The position numbers and the translations under genes were made by a program. Positions 26,592-35,536 of a stretch of DNA of 64,000 nucleotides are shown piece after piece. Under the pieces are notes generated by a model, which saw only the letters and a program-made list of their open reading frames with translations, was not told the origin of the DNA and did not search any database. Location of the stretch: the NCBI RefSeq assembly GCF_013836145.1, contig NZ_CP057483.1, positions 1,674,001-1,738,000 of the forward strand. Direction: 5' to 3'. Position 1 is the stretch's first letter; each line of letters begins with the position of its first letter. The DNA is from Citrobacter sp. RHB25-C09. GTDB taxonomy: Bacteria; Pseudomonadota; Gammaproteobacteria; Enterobacterales; Enterobacteriaceae.

Positions 26592-29204
26592 ATGACACAA
26601 CAGCCACAAGCCAAATACCGCCACGACTATCGCGCGCCGGATTACCAGATTACTGATATTGACTTGACCTTTGACCTGGATGCTGAAAAAACCGTGGTCA
26701 CAGCAGTGAGCCAGGCTGTTCGTCATGGCGCATCAGATGCCCCGCTGACGTTGAATGGCGAGGCGCTAACGCTCGTTTCCCTCCATGTTAACGATAAGCC
26801 GTGGACGTCCTATAAAGAAGAAGAGGGCGTGTTGATCATCAGCGACCTGCCAGAGCGATTCTCGTTGCGCATCGTGAATGAGATCAGCCCGTCAGCCAAT
26901 ACGGCGCTTGAAGGGCTGTATCAGTCTGGCGATGCCTTATGTACCCAGTGTGAAGCCGAAGGTTTCCGTCATATTACCTGGTATCTCGACCGCCCGGATG
27001 TGCTGGCGCGTTTTACGACCAAAATTATCGCCGACAAAACGAAATATCCGTTCCTGCTCTCTAACGGCAACCGTGTGGGAGAGGGTGAACTGGACAATGG
27101 ACGTCACTGGGTACAGTGGCAGGATCCGTTCCCGAAACCGTGCTACCTGTTTGCGTTGGTGGCCGGTGATTTCGACGTGCTGCGCGATACCTTTACCACC
27201 CGTTCTGGCCGTGAAGTTGCGCTTGAACTGTACGTTGATCGTGGCAACCTCGACCGCGCGCCGTGGGCCATGACCTCCCTGCAAAATTCCATGAAGTGGG
27301 ACGAGGAACGTTTCGGCCTGGAATACGATCTCGACATCTATATGATCGTCGCCGTCGACTTCTTCAATATGGGCGCGATGGAGAATAAAGGGCTTAATAT
27401 CTTTAACTCCAAATACGTGCTGGCCCGCACCGATACCGCCACTGATAAAGACTATCTCGACATCGAGCGGGTCATCGGACACGAATATTTTCACAACTGG
27501 ACCGGAAACCGCGTCACCTGTCGCGACTGGTTCCAGTTGAGCCTGAAAGAAGGTCTCACCGTGTTCCGCGATCAGGAGTTCAGCTCCGATCTTGGCTCGC
27601 GTGCAGTTAACCGAATCAACAACGTGCGCACCATGCGCGGATTGCAGTTTGCCGAAGACGCCAGCCCAATGGCGCACCCTATCCGTCCGGATATGGTCAT
27701 CGAGATGAATAACTTCTACACCCTGACCGTTTACGAGAAAGGCGCAGAAGTGATCCGTATGATTCACACCCTGCTGGGCGAAGAGAACTTCCAGAAAGGG
27801 ATGCAGCTATATTTCGAGCGTCACGACGGTAGTGCGGCAACCTGTGATGATTTCGTACAGGCGATGGAAGATGCCTCCAACGTCGATCTTTCACATTTCC
27901 GCCGTTGGTACAGCCAGTCCGGTACACCAGTGGTTACAGTGAAAGATGACTACAACCCGGAAACCGAGCAGTACACGTTGACCATCAGCCAGCGTACCCC
28001 GGCAACCGCGGATCAGGCAGAAAAACAGCCGCTGCATATTCCGTTTGCCATTGAGTTGTACGACAACGAAGGCAAGGTGATCCCGTTGCAAAAAGGGGGG
28101 CATCCGGTGAATTCAGTGCTGAATGTGACGCAGGCGGAACAGACGTTCGTCTTTGATAACGTCTATTTCCAGCCGGTGCCCGCCTTGCTGTGCGAATTCT
28201 CCGCCCCGGTGAAACTGGAATATAAGTGGAGCGATCAACAACTGACGTTCCTGATGCGCCATGCGCGTAACGACTTCTCACGTTGGGACGCGGCGCAAAG
28301 CCTGTTGGCGACGTATATCAAGCTGAACGTGGCGCGTCATCAGCAGGGGCAACCGCTCTCTCTGCCTGCTCATGTTGCTGATGCATTCCGTGCGGTGCTG
28401 CTCGATGAGAAGATTGATCCGGCGCTGGCGGCGGAAATTCTGACGCTGCCATCGGTGAATGAAATCGCGGAGTTGTTCGAGATTATCGACCCGCTGGCGA
28501 TTGCTGAAGTTCGTGAAGCCCTGACCCGTACTCTGGCGACCGAACTGGCCGATGAATTCCTTGCTATCTACAACGCCAATCGTCTGGACGAGTATCGCGT
28601 CGAACACGCGGATATCGGCAAGCGTACCCTGCGTAATGCCTGCCTGCGCTTCCTGGCATTTGGTGAAACGCAACTGGCCGATATGCTGGTAAGCAAGCAG
28701 TACCGCGAAGCCAACAACATGACCGACGCCCTGGCGGCGCTGTCTGCCGCCGTTGCAGCGCAGTTACCGTGCCGTGACGTATTGATGCAGGAGTATGACG
28801 ATAAGTGGCATCAGGACGGTCTAGTCATGGATAAATGGTTTATTCTGCAATCCACCAGCCCGGCGGATAACGTACTGGAAACGGTGCGCGGACTGCTGAA
28901 ACACCGCTCCTTTAGTATGAGCAACCCGAACCGGGTCCGTTCGCTGATCGGCGCGTTTGCGGGCAGTAACCCGACGGCTTTCCATGCCGAGGATGGCAGC
29001 GGTTATCAGTTTATGGTGGAGATGCTGACCGAGCTTAACAGCCGTAACCCGCAGGTGGCGTCACGTCTGATTGAGCCGCTGATTCGCCTGAAGCGCTACG
29101 ATGCTAAACGTCAGGAAAAAATGCGTGCGGCGCTGGAGCAGTTGAAAGGGCTGGAGAATCTTTCTGGCGATCTGTTTGAGAAGATCACAAAAGCGTTAGC
29201 CTGA
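26592..29204 (+). CDS. pepN: Aminopeptidase N
   Basis: M1-family zinc aminopeptidase with broad specificity, in the cytoplasm, and a main enzyme of late peptide breakdown. It is 870 residues. The substrate N-terminus motif GAMEN is near 261-265. The zinc motif HEYFH runs 297-301, with the third ligand Glu about 19 residues on in the LKEGLTVF motif. It diverges from pncB across 264 bases that hold both promoters, and is followed by a REP pair. Confidence 0.98.
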   Translation: MTQQPQAKYRHDYRAPDYQITDIDLTFDLDAEKTVVTAVSQAVRHGASDAPLTLNGEALTLVSLHVNDKPWTSYKEEEGVLIISDLPERFSLRIVNEISPSANTALEGLYQSGDALCTQCEAEGFRHITWYLDRPDVLARFTTKIIADKTKYPFLLSNGNRVGEGELDNGRHWVQWQDPFPKPCYLFALVAGDFDVLRDTFTTRSGREVALELYVDRGNLDRAPWAMTSLQNSMKWDEERFGLEYDLDIYMIVAVDFFNMGAMENKGLNIFNSKYVLARTDTATDKDYLDIERVIGHEYFHNWTGNRVTCRDWFQLSLKEGLTVFRDQEFSSDLGSRAVNRINNVRTMRGLQFAEDASPMAHPIRPDMVIEMNNFYTLTVYEKGAEVIRMIHTLLGEENFQKGMQLYFERHDGSAATCDDFVQAMEDASNVDLSHFRRWYSQSGTPVVTVKDDYNPETEQYTLTISQRTPATADQAEKQPLHIPFAIELYDNEGKVIPLQKGGHPVNSVLNVTQAEQTFVFDNVYFQPVPALLCEFSAPVKLEYKWSDQQLTFLMRHARNDFSRWDAAQSLLATYIKLNVARHQQGQPLSLPAHVADAFRAVLLDEKIDPALAAEILTLPSVNEIAELFEIIDPLAIAEVREALTRTLATELADEFLAIYNANRLDEYRVEHADIGKRTLRNACLRFLAFGETQLADMLVSKQYREANNMTDALAALSAAVAAQLPCRDVLMQEYDDKWHQDGLVMDKWFILQSTSPADNVLETVRGLLKHRSFSMSNPNRVRSLIGAFAGSNPTAFHAEDGSGYQFMVEMLTELNSRNPQVASRLIEPLIRLKRYDAKRQEKMRAALEQLKGLENLSGDLFEKITKALA

Positions 29205-29224
29205 TACATTGCTCTGTGGTTTTG

Positions 29225-29299
29225 TAGGCCCGGTAAGCGCAAGCGCCACCGGGCGTTTTTGCCGGATGGCGACGCTTTCGCGTCTTATCCGGCCTACAA
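29225..29299. repeat. Pair of REP palindromes (BIME)
   Basis: The first unit (29225-29254) reads TAGGCCCGGTAAGCG and GCGCCACCGGGC. The second (29261-29299) reads GCCGGATGGCGACG then CGTCTTATCCGGCCTAC. Two opposed REP units with TTTTT between them lie in the convergent gap between pepN and ssuB; they may stabilise or terminate both transcripts. Confidence 0.85.
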
Positions 29300-29311
29300 C
29301 TGCACAATCCT

Positions 29312-30079
29312 TCATCCATGTCGACGGATCGGCTGCTCCGTTTCTCCTCGCTTCATGACCCGATTCAATACTTCTGCTTCCAGTTCTGCTAACCGCACCG
29401 ATCCCAGACGGCGGGGGCGTGCGATATCCACCGTCAAATCAAGGCCGATTTTGCCTTCTTCGATCAGCAGCACGCGGTCTGCCATTGCCACGGCTTCACT
29501 GACGTCGTGTGTCACCAGCAGGACGGTAAAGCCATGTTCCTGCCACAGTGAAACGATCAGGTCCTGCATCTCCAGGCGTGTTAACGCATCCAGCGCGCCG
29601 AGCGGTTCATCCAACAGCAGTAAACCTGGCCGATGAATAAGCGCGCGCGCCAGCGCCACACGCTGCTTTTGTCCGCCAGAAAGAGCCGCAGGCCACTCCG
29701 CGGCCCGGTTTTCCAGCCCAACCGCGGCGAGCGCCTGACGTGCGGCGTCCCGCCAATGGCCTTTTAGCCCGAGTCCAACATTATCGATGACCGATTTCCA
29801 CGGCAGCAGTCGGGCATCCTGGAACATCATTCGCGTGTCATCCTGAATCTCAGCCAGTGGCGTCGTTCCTGCCAGCAGCTCGCCCGCCGTGGGGGATTCT
29901 AACCCCGCCAGCAGGCGTAGCAGGGTGCTCTTGCCCCCACCGCTGCGTCCCACCACGGCAACGAACTGCCCGGCAGGGATATGCAGATCGAGTTGGTTCA
30001 GTACGGTGTTATTCGCATATTTTTTGGTTACCGCATTCAGCAGTAGCGGCGTACCTTGATTCAGACGGGCGGTATTCAT
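29312..30079 (-). CDS. ssuB: Alkanesulfonate ABC transporter ATPase SsuB
   Basis: Cytoplasmic ATPase of the aliphatic sulfonate importer. It is 255 residues, with Walker A GRSGGGKST at 44-52, then LSGGQ and the Walker B motif LLLLDEP. The start at 30079 (MNTARLNQG) overlaps the ssuC stop by four bases. Longer in-frame extension into ssuC has no family support. It is the last gene of ssuEADCB. Confidence 0.97.
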   Translation of the reverse strand: MNTARLNQGTPLLLNAVTKKYANNTVLNQLDLHIPAGQFVAVVGRSGGGKSTLLRLLAGLESPTAGELLAGTTPLAEIQDDTRMMFQDARLLPWKSVIDNVGLGLKGHWRDAARQALAAVGLENRAAEWPAALSGGQKQRVALARALIHRPGLLLLDEPLGALDALTRLEMQDLIVSLWQEHGFTVLLVTHDVSEAVAMADRVLLIEEGKIGLDLTVDIARPRRLGSVRLAELEAEVLNRVMKRGETEQPIRRHG

Positions 30080-30867
30080 ACAGTGGCCTCCTTCACATGG
30101 TAAGCCGGGTTCCAGCGTAGCCAGACGCGTTCCAGCAGCTGCGCGCTCACATCGGCTAACTTGCCGAGCAGGGCGTAAAGAATAATGGCGACGACAACGA
30201 TATCCGTTTGCAGGAATTCCCTGGCATTCATAGCCAGATAGCCGATGCCGGAATTGGCAGAGATGGTTTCTGCGACGATCAGCGTCAGCCACATGAGCCC
30301 CAGAGCAAAACGCACGCCGACCATAATGGAAGGCAGAGCGCCGGGCAGGATCACATGGACAAACAGCCGAAAACCTGACAGTCCATAGCTGCGCGCCATT
30401 TCGACCAGACCGCGATCGATATTGCGGATCCCATGCCAGGTGTTGATATAGATCGGAAAGAGTGTGCCCAGTGCGACCAGGAAGATCTTCGCGCTTTCAT
30501 CGATGCCAAACCACAAAATGACCAGCGGGATCAGGGCCAGATGCGGTACATTACGCAGCATCTGCACCGAGGTATCCAGCAGGCGTTCGCCCCAGCGAGA
30601 CAAACCGCTGATCAAGCCCAGGGTCAGACCGATGGAGCCACCAATCGAAAAGCCGATCAGTGCGCGCCAGGAGCTAATTGCCAGATGCTGCCAGAGTTCA
30701 CCGCTGGCGGAGAGCGTCCAGAAGGCGATAACCACGCCTTCCGGCGAGGGCAAAATGCGCCCGGAAAGCCAGCCCACAGAGGAGGCGAGTTGCCAGAGTG
30801 CCACGATGCCCACCGGTAAAAACCAGGGGGCAACGCGCAGCAACCATTTATTGGTTGACGTTGCCAT
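30076..30867 (-). CDS. ssuC: Alkanesulfonate ABC transporter permease SsuC
   Basis: Inner-membrane permease of 263 residues with about six membrane helices. The cytoplasmic coupling helix, with an EMARSYGLSG-type EAA motif, lies in its second half and contacts SsuB. It follows ssuD by 11 bases and overlaps ssuB by four, consistent with equal production of transporter parts. Confidence 0.97.
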   Translation of the reverse strand: MATSTNKWLLRVAPWFLPVGIVALWQLASSVGWLSGRILPSPEGVVIAFWTLSASGELWQHLAISSWRALIGFSIGGSIGLTLGLISGLSRWGERLLDTSVQMLRNVPHLALIPLVILWFGIDESAKIFLVALGTLFPIYINTWHGIRNIDRGLVEMARSYGLSGFRLFVHVILPGALPSIMVGVRFALGLMWLTLIVAETISANSGIGYLAMNAREFLQTDIVVVAIILYALLGKLADVSAQLLERVWLRWNPAYHVKEATV

Positions 30868-30878
30868 GATCGTATTCT

Positions 30879-32024
30879 TTAACTTTGTGCGATTTTACGC
30901 GGAATATATTCGTTCGCGACAGCTTCTCCCTGCTGGTGCAGGCGCTGCGGCTGTGGAATTTCAGGGATCGCAACATCCAGATGGGGGAATAACAATTCGC
31001 CCACTTTCCAGGCTTCTTCCAGGTGCGGATAACCGGAGAGCACAAAGCTGTCGATGCCGAGAGCAGCATATTCATTGATGCGCGCGGCAACTGTTGGGCC
31101 ATCGCCAACCAGTGCAGTACCCGCACCGCCACGTACCAGACCGACACCTGCCCACAAATTAGGACTGATCTCCAGCTTGTCACGTTTGCCGTTGTGCAAT
31201 GCCGCCATGCGGTGCTGGCCTACAGAATCGGTGCGGGCAAACGCCGCCTGTGCTTTGGCGATCGTCTCGTCGTCCAGATGGGCAATCAGTCGATCTGCAG
31301 CCTGCCAGGCTTCTTCATTGGTTTCGCGCACAATGACGTGCAGGCGAATACCGAAGCGAATTTTGCGCCCGCGCGCGGCGGCTTTCGCTCGAACCTGTTC
31401 GATCTTCTCTTTCACCAGGGCGGGTGGTTCGCCCCAGGTCAGGTAGAGGTCGACCTGTTCGGCGGCCAGATCCTGCGCGACATCAGATGAACCGCCAAAG
31501 TAGAGCGGAGGATGCGGCTGTTGTATCGGTGGGAAGAACAGTTTGGCTCCGCGAACGTGTATATGCTTCCCGTTGAAATCAACGGCTTCGCCCTTTAACA
31601 GACGACGCCAGACCTCGGTGAATTCCGCAGAGGCTTCGTAACGTTCAGTGTGATCGAGAAAGACGCCATCACCCGCAAGTTCTTGCGGATCGCTACCGGT
31701 CACCAGGTTAAACAACGCCCGACCATTCGAAAGGCGGTCCAGGGTGGCAGCCTGACGTGCAGCGACGGTGGGGGAGGTGACGCTGGGGCGCAAAGCCACC
31801 AGAAATTTCAGGCGTTGCGTCACCGGGAGCATCGATGCCGCCACCAGCCACGCATCCTCGCAAGAGCGTCCGGTGGGGATCAGCACGCCGGTAAAGCCGA
31901 GGCGATCCACCGTCTGAGCAATTTGCTGCAAATACCCCTGATCAACCGGACGGGATCCCTCTTCGGTTCCCAGATAGTGTCCATCACCGTGAGTGGGTAA
32001 AAACCAGAACATATTCAGGCTCAT
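30879..32024 (-). CDS. ssuD: FMNH2-dependent alkanesulfonate monooxygenase SsuD
   Basis: Splits alkanesulfonates into aldehyde and sulfite using oxygen and FMNH2 supplied by SsuE, releasing sulfur during sulfate starvation. It is 381 residues with a bacterial-luciferase TIM barrel. Cys55 in TGRSCED (Cys54 without the initiator Met) and the GGAGTALVGD motif of the mobile loop region are present. It overlaps ssuA by four bases. Confidence 0.98.
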   Translation of the reverse strand: MSLNMFWFLPTHGDGHYLGTEEGSRPVDQGYLQQIAQTVDRLGFTGVLIPTGRSCEDAWLVAASMLPVTQRLKFLVALRPSVTSPTVAARQAATLDRLSNGRALFNLVTGSDPQELAGDGVFLDHTERYEASAEFTEVWRRLLKGEAVDFNGKHIHVRGAKLFFPPIQQPHPPLYFGGSSDVAQDLAAEQVDLYLTWGEPPALVKEKIEQVRAKAAARGRKIRFGIRLHVIVRETNEEAWQAADRLIAHLDDETIAKAQAAFARTDSVGQHRMAALHNGKRDKLEISPNLWAGVGLVRGGAGTALVGDGPTVAARINEYAALGIDSFVLSGYPHLEEAWKVGELLFPHLDVAIPEIPQPQRLHQQGEAVANEYIPRKIAQS

Positions 32025-32995
32025 AATTGTTTTCCTTCTTGTTGACCAGGCTGCCAGATGCGTTGACGGATATCGATTTTTTTCGGTACCAGCCGATTTT
32101 CATAAAACAGATCGGCGGTTTGTTGCTGTAACGCCGCGACGGAGGGACTTACCGGAGAAATAGAGGTTGGCGGACGGTGATCGAGATACGAGGCAATGAC
32201 CGGCTCTGGCAATCCCATGGTTTTCGCCAGCAGCGTAATGCTCTGCGTGCGTTGGCTGATGGTCAGGGCATCCGCCTCGCTGAAGATCCCCAGTATGTTC
32301 TGAATAAAGGCACCATTTTTTTCCGCATAGGGACGGGCGGCGAGATAAAATGAACCGGTCTGCTTAAGGTCAGTACCATCTTTCAGGACGCGCACACCTC
32401 CCTGCAACAGTGCGGCAGAGTAATACGGATCCCAGATAGCCCAGGCATCGACGTTACCCTGCTGGAAAGCGGCGCGGGCATCCGCTGGGGTCAGATATGT
32501 CGGCTGGATATCAGTAAATTTCAGCCCGGCCTGTTGCAGCGCGCGCAGCAGTAAATTATGCGCGCTGGAGCCTTTTTGGAAGGCGACTTTATGGCCTTTG
32601 AGGTCGGCAACGGTTTTGATTGGGCTGTTTTCCGCAACCAGAATCACTTCAGCTTTTGGCTTCGGAGGTTCAACACCGATGTATACCAGATCGGCACCTG
32701 CGGCCTGGGCAAAAATCGGCGGGATATCACCGGTACTGCCGATATCGATACTTCCTACGTTGAGTGCCTCCAGCATCTGTGGCCCAGCCGGAAATTCAAT
32801 CCAGGAGATTTTGGTTTGCGGATAGCGCTTTTCCAACAGTTGATGGCTTTTGGCCAGAACCAGGCTGATACTGCCTTTCTGAAAACCAATGCGTAGCGCA
32901 TCCGGGGCGGATTCCGTCGCCTGCGCCAGACCTGAAAGCGTGAGTAACCCCGTCAGCGCGAGCCATGGTGTGCGTCGTTTCAGGAAATTAAGCAT
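32021..32995 (-). CDS. ssuA: Alkanesulfonate-binding periplasmic protein SsuA
   Basis: Solute-binding protein that delivers sulfonates to SsuBC. The start at 32995 (MLNFLKRRTPW) gives 324 residues and a signal peptide ending near SGLAQA. This overlaps the ssuE end by eight bases. The signal peptide is longer than, and unlike, the E. coli one as I recall it, whereas the mature protein is very similar. An ORF extension a further 45 codons upstream lies inside ssuE and looks non-coding. Confidence 0.95.
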   Translation of the reverse strand: MLNFLKRRTPWLALTGLLTLSGLAQATESAPDALRIGFQKGSISLVLAKSHQLLEKRYPQTKISWIEFPAGPQMLEALNVGSIDIGSTGDIPPIFAQAAGADLVYIGVEPPKPKAEVILVAENSPIKTVADLKGHKVAFQKGSSAHNLLLRALQQAGLKFTDIQPTYLTPADARAAFQQGNVDAWAIWDPYYSAALLQGGVRVLKDGTDLKQTGSFYLAARPYAEKNGAFIQNILGIFSEADALTISQRTQSITLLAKTMGLPEPVIASYLDHRPPTSISPVSPSVAALQQQTADLFYENRLVPKKIDIRQRIWQPGQQEGKQL

Positions 32996-33563
32996 GGACA
33001 ACTCCTTGAGGAATATGGAATTCAGGGGCCGGAACGTCACGGCGATGCAGTGCCTGCCAGAAGGTTTCCAGCGCGTTATCAAGGCGCAACTGCAAATTCG
33101 GGGTGAAATGCGGCTTGTGCTGGTAATCAATCACCTGAGAGTTGTCAGCAAACACGCCATGCAAAATCTCCTGCGCCTTGAGGGCGCTAAGCACCGGTTT
33201 CAGGGCGTAATCAACGGCGAGCAGATGGGCGACGGTGCCGCCAGTGGCTAAGGGCAGCACGACTTTTCCCTCCAGCGCGCGTTCCGGAAGCAGGTCGAGC
33301 AGGGTTTTTAGCGCACCTGAGTAAGCCGCTTTATACACTGGCGTGGCGACGATCAGACCATCGGCTTCCTTAAGTTGTCCGACTAGTGTCTTCAATGCCG
33401 GGCTGTCAAAACGGGCATAGAGTAGATCTTCAGGTTCGAAGTTATGCAGGTTCCAGTGGTAAACCTCAATCTGTTGGCGACTCAACTTTTCCCGGGCGTA
33501 TTCCAGTAACGAACTGGAGCGGGAGGGAAAGCGAGGGCTTCCCGCGAGAGTAATCACGCGCAT
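32988..33563 (-). CDS. ssuE: NADPH-dependent FMN reductase SsuE
   Basis: Flavodoxin-fold reductase of 191 residues supplying FMNH2 to SsuD. The flavin-phosphate loop begins at TLAGSPRFPSRS near residue 5. It is the first gene of ssuEADCB. The 242-base gap to the divergent pyrD holds the ssu promoter; in E. coli the operon needs the LysR-type activator Cbl, but I could not assign the Cbl site by eye. Confidence 0.97.
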   Translation of the reverse strand: MRVITLAGSPRFPSRSSSLLEYAREKLSRQQIEVYHWNLHNFEPEDLLYARFDSPALKTLVGQLKEADGLIVATPVYKAAYSGALKTLLDLLPERALEGKVVLPLATGGTVAHLLAVDYALKPVLSALKAQEILHGVFADNSQVIDYQHKPHFTPNLQLRLDNALETFWQALHRRDVPAPEFHIPQGVVHA

Positions 33564-33705
33564 GGTTCCATTCTCCTCTTATAACCAAAAGTTCGTATTT
33601 ATTTAACATTGATAACAATTTGGGCAGTCTGACAGAGGAGTCTGGCGAATCGAAATGATTTATGCGGTATAGAAAAGCTGAAAAATGCATAAAACCGCAG
33701 ACTAA

Positions 33706-33721
33706 AGGGAAACGTTTGCTT
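33706..33721 (+). promoter_or_regulatory. PurR operator of pyrD
   Basis: AGGGAAACGTTTGCTT has the palindromic core AAACGTTT and flanks of the PurR box. It lies about 40-60 bases upstream of the pyrD -10, consistent with known PurR control of pyrD. Confidence 0.72.
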
Positions 33722-33762
33722 TTTATTGCCGCAGGTCAATTCCCTTTTTGTGTGATATCACC

Positions 33763-33800
33763 CATAATACGCCCCCGGTTTGCTACCGGGAATCCAGGAG
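33763..33800 (+). promoter_or_regulatory. pyrD -10, start-site switch and leader hairpin
   Basis: The -10 candidate CATAAT (33763-33768) is followed by GCCCCCGG around the start point. CCCGGT (33774-33779) can pair with ACCGGG (33785-33790), just before the AGGAG ribosome site at 33796. In E. coli, high CTP favours starting on C, giving a longer RNA whose hairpin blocks translation; low CTP favours starting on G. All the needed parts are visible here. Confidence 0.75.
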
Positions 33801-33805
33801 AGTTC

Positions 33806-34816
33806 ATGTACTACCCCTTCGTTCGTAAAGCCCTTTTCCAGCTCGATCCAGAGCGCGCTCATGAATTTACTTTTCAACAATTACGCCGTGTCTCAGGGAC
33901 GCCATTTGAAGCGCTGATCCGCCAGAACGTGCCGGCAAAACCGGTTACCTGTATGGGATTAACCTTTAAAAACCCCCTCGGTCTGGCAGCGGGTCTGGAC
34001 AAAGACGGTGAGTGCATTGATGCCCTTGGCGCGATGGGTTTTGGTTCGATCGAGATCGGCACCGTTACGCCTCGTCCACAGCCGGGTAACGACAAGCCGC
34101 GCCTCTTCCGCCTGGTGGATGCCGAAGGGTTGATCAACCGTATGGGCTTTAATAACCATGGGGTGGACAACCTGGTTGAAAATGTCAAAAAGGCGCATTA
34201 TGACGGCGTGCTTGGCATTAATATCGGCAAAAATAAAGATACGCCGGTCGAGCAGGGTAAAGATGACTATTTGATTTGTATGGAAAAAATCTATGCCTAT
34301 GCGGGATATATCGCGATTAATATATCCTCACCTAATACGCCGGGATTACGTTCACTGCAATATGGTGAGGCGCTGGATGATTTGTTAAGCGCGATAAAAA
34401 ATAAACAAAACGACCTGCAAACGATCCACCAGAAATATGTTCCGATCGCCGTGAAGATCGCACCGGATCTTTCAGAAGAAGAACTGATCCAGGTTGCCGA
34501 TAGTTTAGTTCGCCATAATATAGATGGCGTAATTGCAACCAATACGACGTTAGATCGTTCCCTTGTTCAGGGAATGAAAAATTGCGATCAAATGGGGGGA
34601 TTAAGTGGCCGTCCATTGCAATTAAAAAGCACCGAGATTATTCGTCGTCTGTCTCAGGAATTAAATGGTCAGTTGCCGATAATTGGCGTGGGCGGTATCG
34701 ACTCCCTCATTGCTGCACGCGAGAAGATGGCTGCCGGAGCTACCCTCGTCCAAATTTATTCTGGCTTTATTTTTAAAGGCCCGCCGTTGATTAAAGAAAT
34801 CCTGACGCATATTTGA
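33806..34816 (+). CDS. pyrD: Dihydroorotate dehydrogenase (quinone), class 2
   Basis: Fourth step of pyrimidine synthesis: dihydroorotate to orotate with electrons to quinone, at the inner membrane. It is 336 residues. The N-terminal helical stretch (about 1-40) forms the quinone tunnel, and the NISSPNTPG motif holds the catalytic Ser near 175. The ATG at 33806 follows AGGAG. A longer in-frame ORF from 33662 is rejected because it would cross the promoter and leader. Confidence 0.98.
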   Translation: MYYPFVRKALFQLDPERAHEFTFQQLRRVSGTPFEALIRQNVPAKPVTCMGLTFKNPLGLAAGLDKDGECIDALGAMGFGSIEIGTVTPRPQPGNDKPRLFRLVDAEGLINRMGFNNHGVDNLVENVKKAHYDGVLGINIGKNKDTPVEQGKDDYLICMEKIYAYAGYIAINISSPNTPGLRSLQYGEALDDLLSAIKNKQNDLQTIHQKYVPIAVKIAPDLSEEELIQVADSLVRHNIDGVIATNTTLDRSLVQGMKNCDQMGGLSGRPLQLKSTEIIRRLSQELNGQLPIIGVGGIDSLIAAREKMAAGATLVQIYSGFIFKGPPLIKEILTHI

Positions 34817-34845
34817 TTTTTTAACCTTCTTTATCAGAATATCAG

Positions 34846-34882
34846 ACAACCGGGGGTTTATTTCCGCCTCTGGTTGTTTTAT
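34846..34882 (+). terminator. pyrD terminator
   Basis: ACAACC (34846-34851) pairs with GGTTGT (34872-34877), with further G-C pairing inside and TTTT after. Confidence 0.65.
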
Positions 34883-34993
34883 ATTCTCTCACTGTTGCTT
34901 ATTTAAACATTTTGAGCTTAGCTTATTAAGGCAATAAACGAAGCGGCGAAAAAGGACAATTTCGCAACATGACGATGGAGAGGAGAGAAAACA

Positions 34994-35536
34994 ATGCGAA
35001 TTAAACCTGACGATAACTGGCGCTGGTATTATGACGAAGAGCATGACCGAATGATGCTCGATTTAGCCAATGGCATGTTATTTCGCTCGCGTTTTGCTCG
35101 CAAAATGCTCACTCCCGATGCCTTCTCTCCAAGCGGTTTCTGCGTTGATGACGCGGCGCTTTACTTCTCGTTTGAAGAAAAATGTCGTGATCTCGGTCTG
35201 TCTAAAGAGCAGAAAGCAGAACTGGTGCTCAATGCGCTGGTCGCGATTCGCTATCTGAAACCGCAAATGCCGAAAAGCTGGCATTTTGTCGCCCACGGTG
35301 AAAACTGGGCACCTTCGACTGGCGATGCCGCCTGTGTCTGGCTGAGCGATACGCAAGAGCAGATCAGTCTGCTGGTGGTAGAACCGGGCGAAAACGCCGC
35401 GTTGTGCCTGTTAGCGCAGCCGGGTGTTGTCGTGGCCGGGCGCACCATGCAGCTTGGCGATGCCATTAAAGTCATGAATGACCGACTGAAGCCGCAATTA
35501 CACGTTGACAGCTTCAGACTCGAACAGGCGGTTTAA
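34994..35536 (+). CDS. zapC: Cell division protein ZapC
   Basis: FtsZ-ring stabilising protein of 180 residues, formerly YcbW. It binds FtsZ and promotes bundling at mid-cell. The whole length aligns with the E. coli protein as I remember it, starting MRIKPDDNWRWYYDEEHD. A GGAGAGGAG ribosome site precedes it. Its stop codon overlaps the ycbX stop tail to tail (TTTAAA at 35533-35538). Confidence 0.95.
   Translation: MRIKPDDNWRWYYDEEHDRMMLDLANGMLFRSRFARKMLTPDAFSPSGFCVDDAALYFSFEEKCRDLGLSKEQKAELVLNALVAIRYLKPQMPKSWHFVAHGENWAPSTGDAACVWLSDTQEQISLLVVEPGENAALCLLAQPGVVVAGRTMQLGDAIKVMNDRLKPQLHVDSFRLEQAV

Noticed and set aside
26937..27767. Open frame of 276 codons on the minus strand
   Set aside because: Antisense to pepN catalytic domain; no family features.
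33578..33583. TATAAG on the minus strand as the ssu -10
   Set aside because: It is only 15 bases before the ssuE ATG, so transcription from it would begin after the ribosome site. The true promoter is probably farther upstream and activator-dependent.
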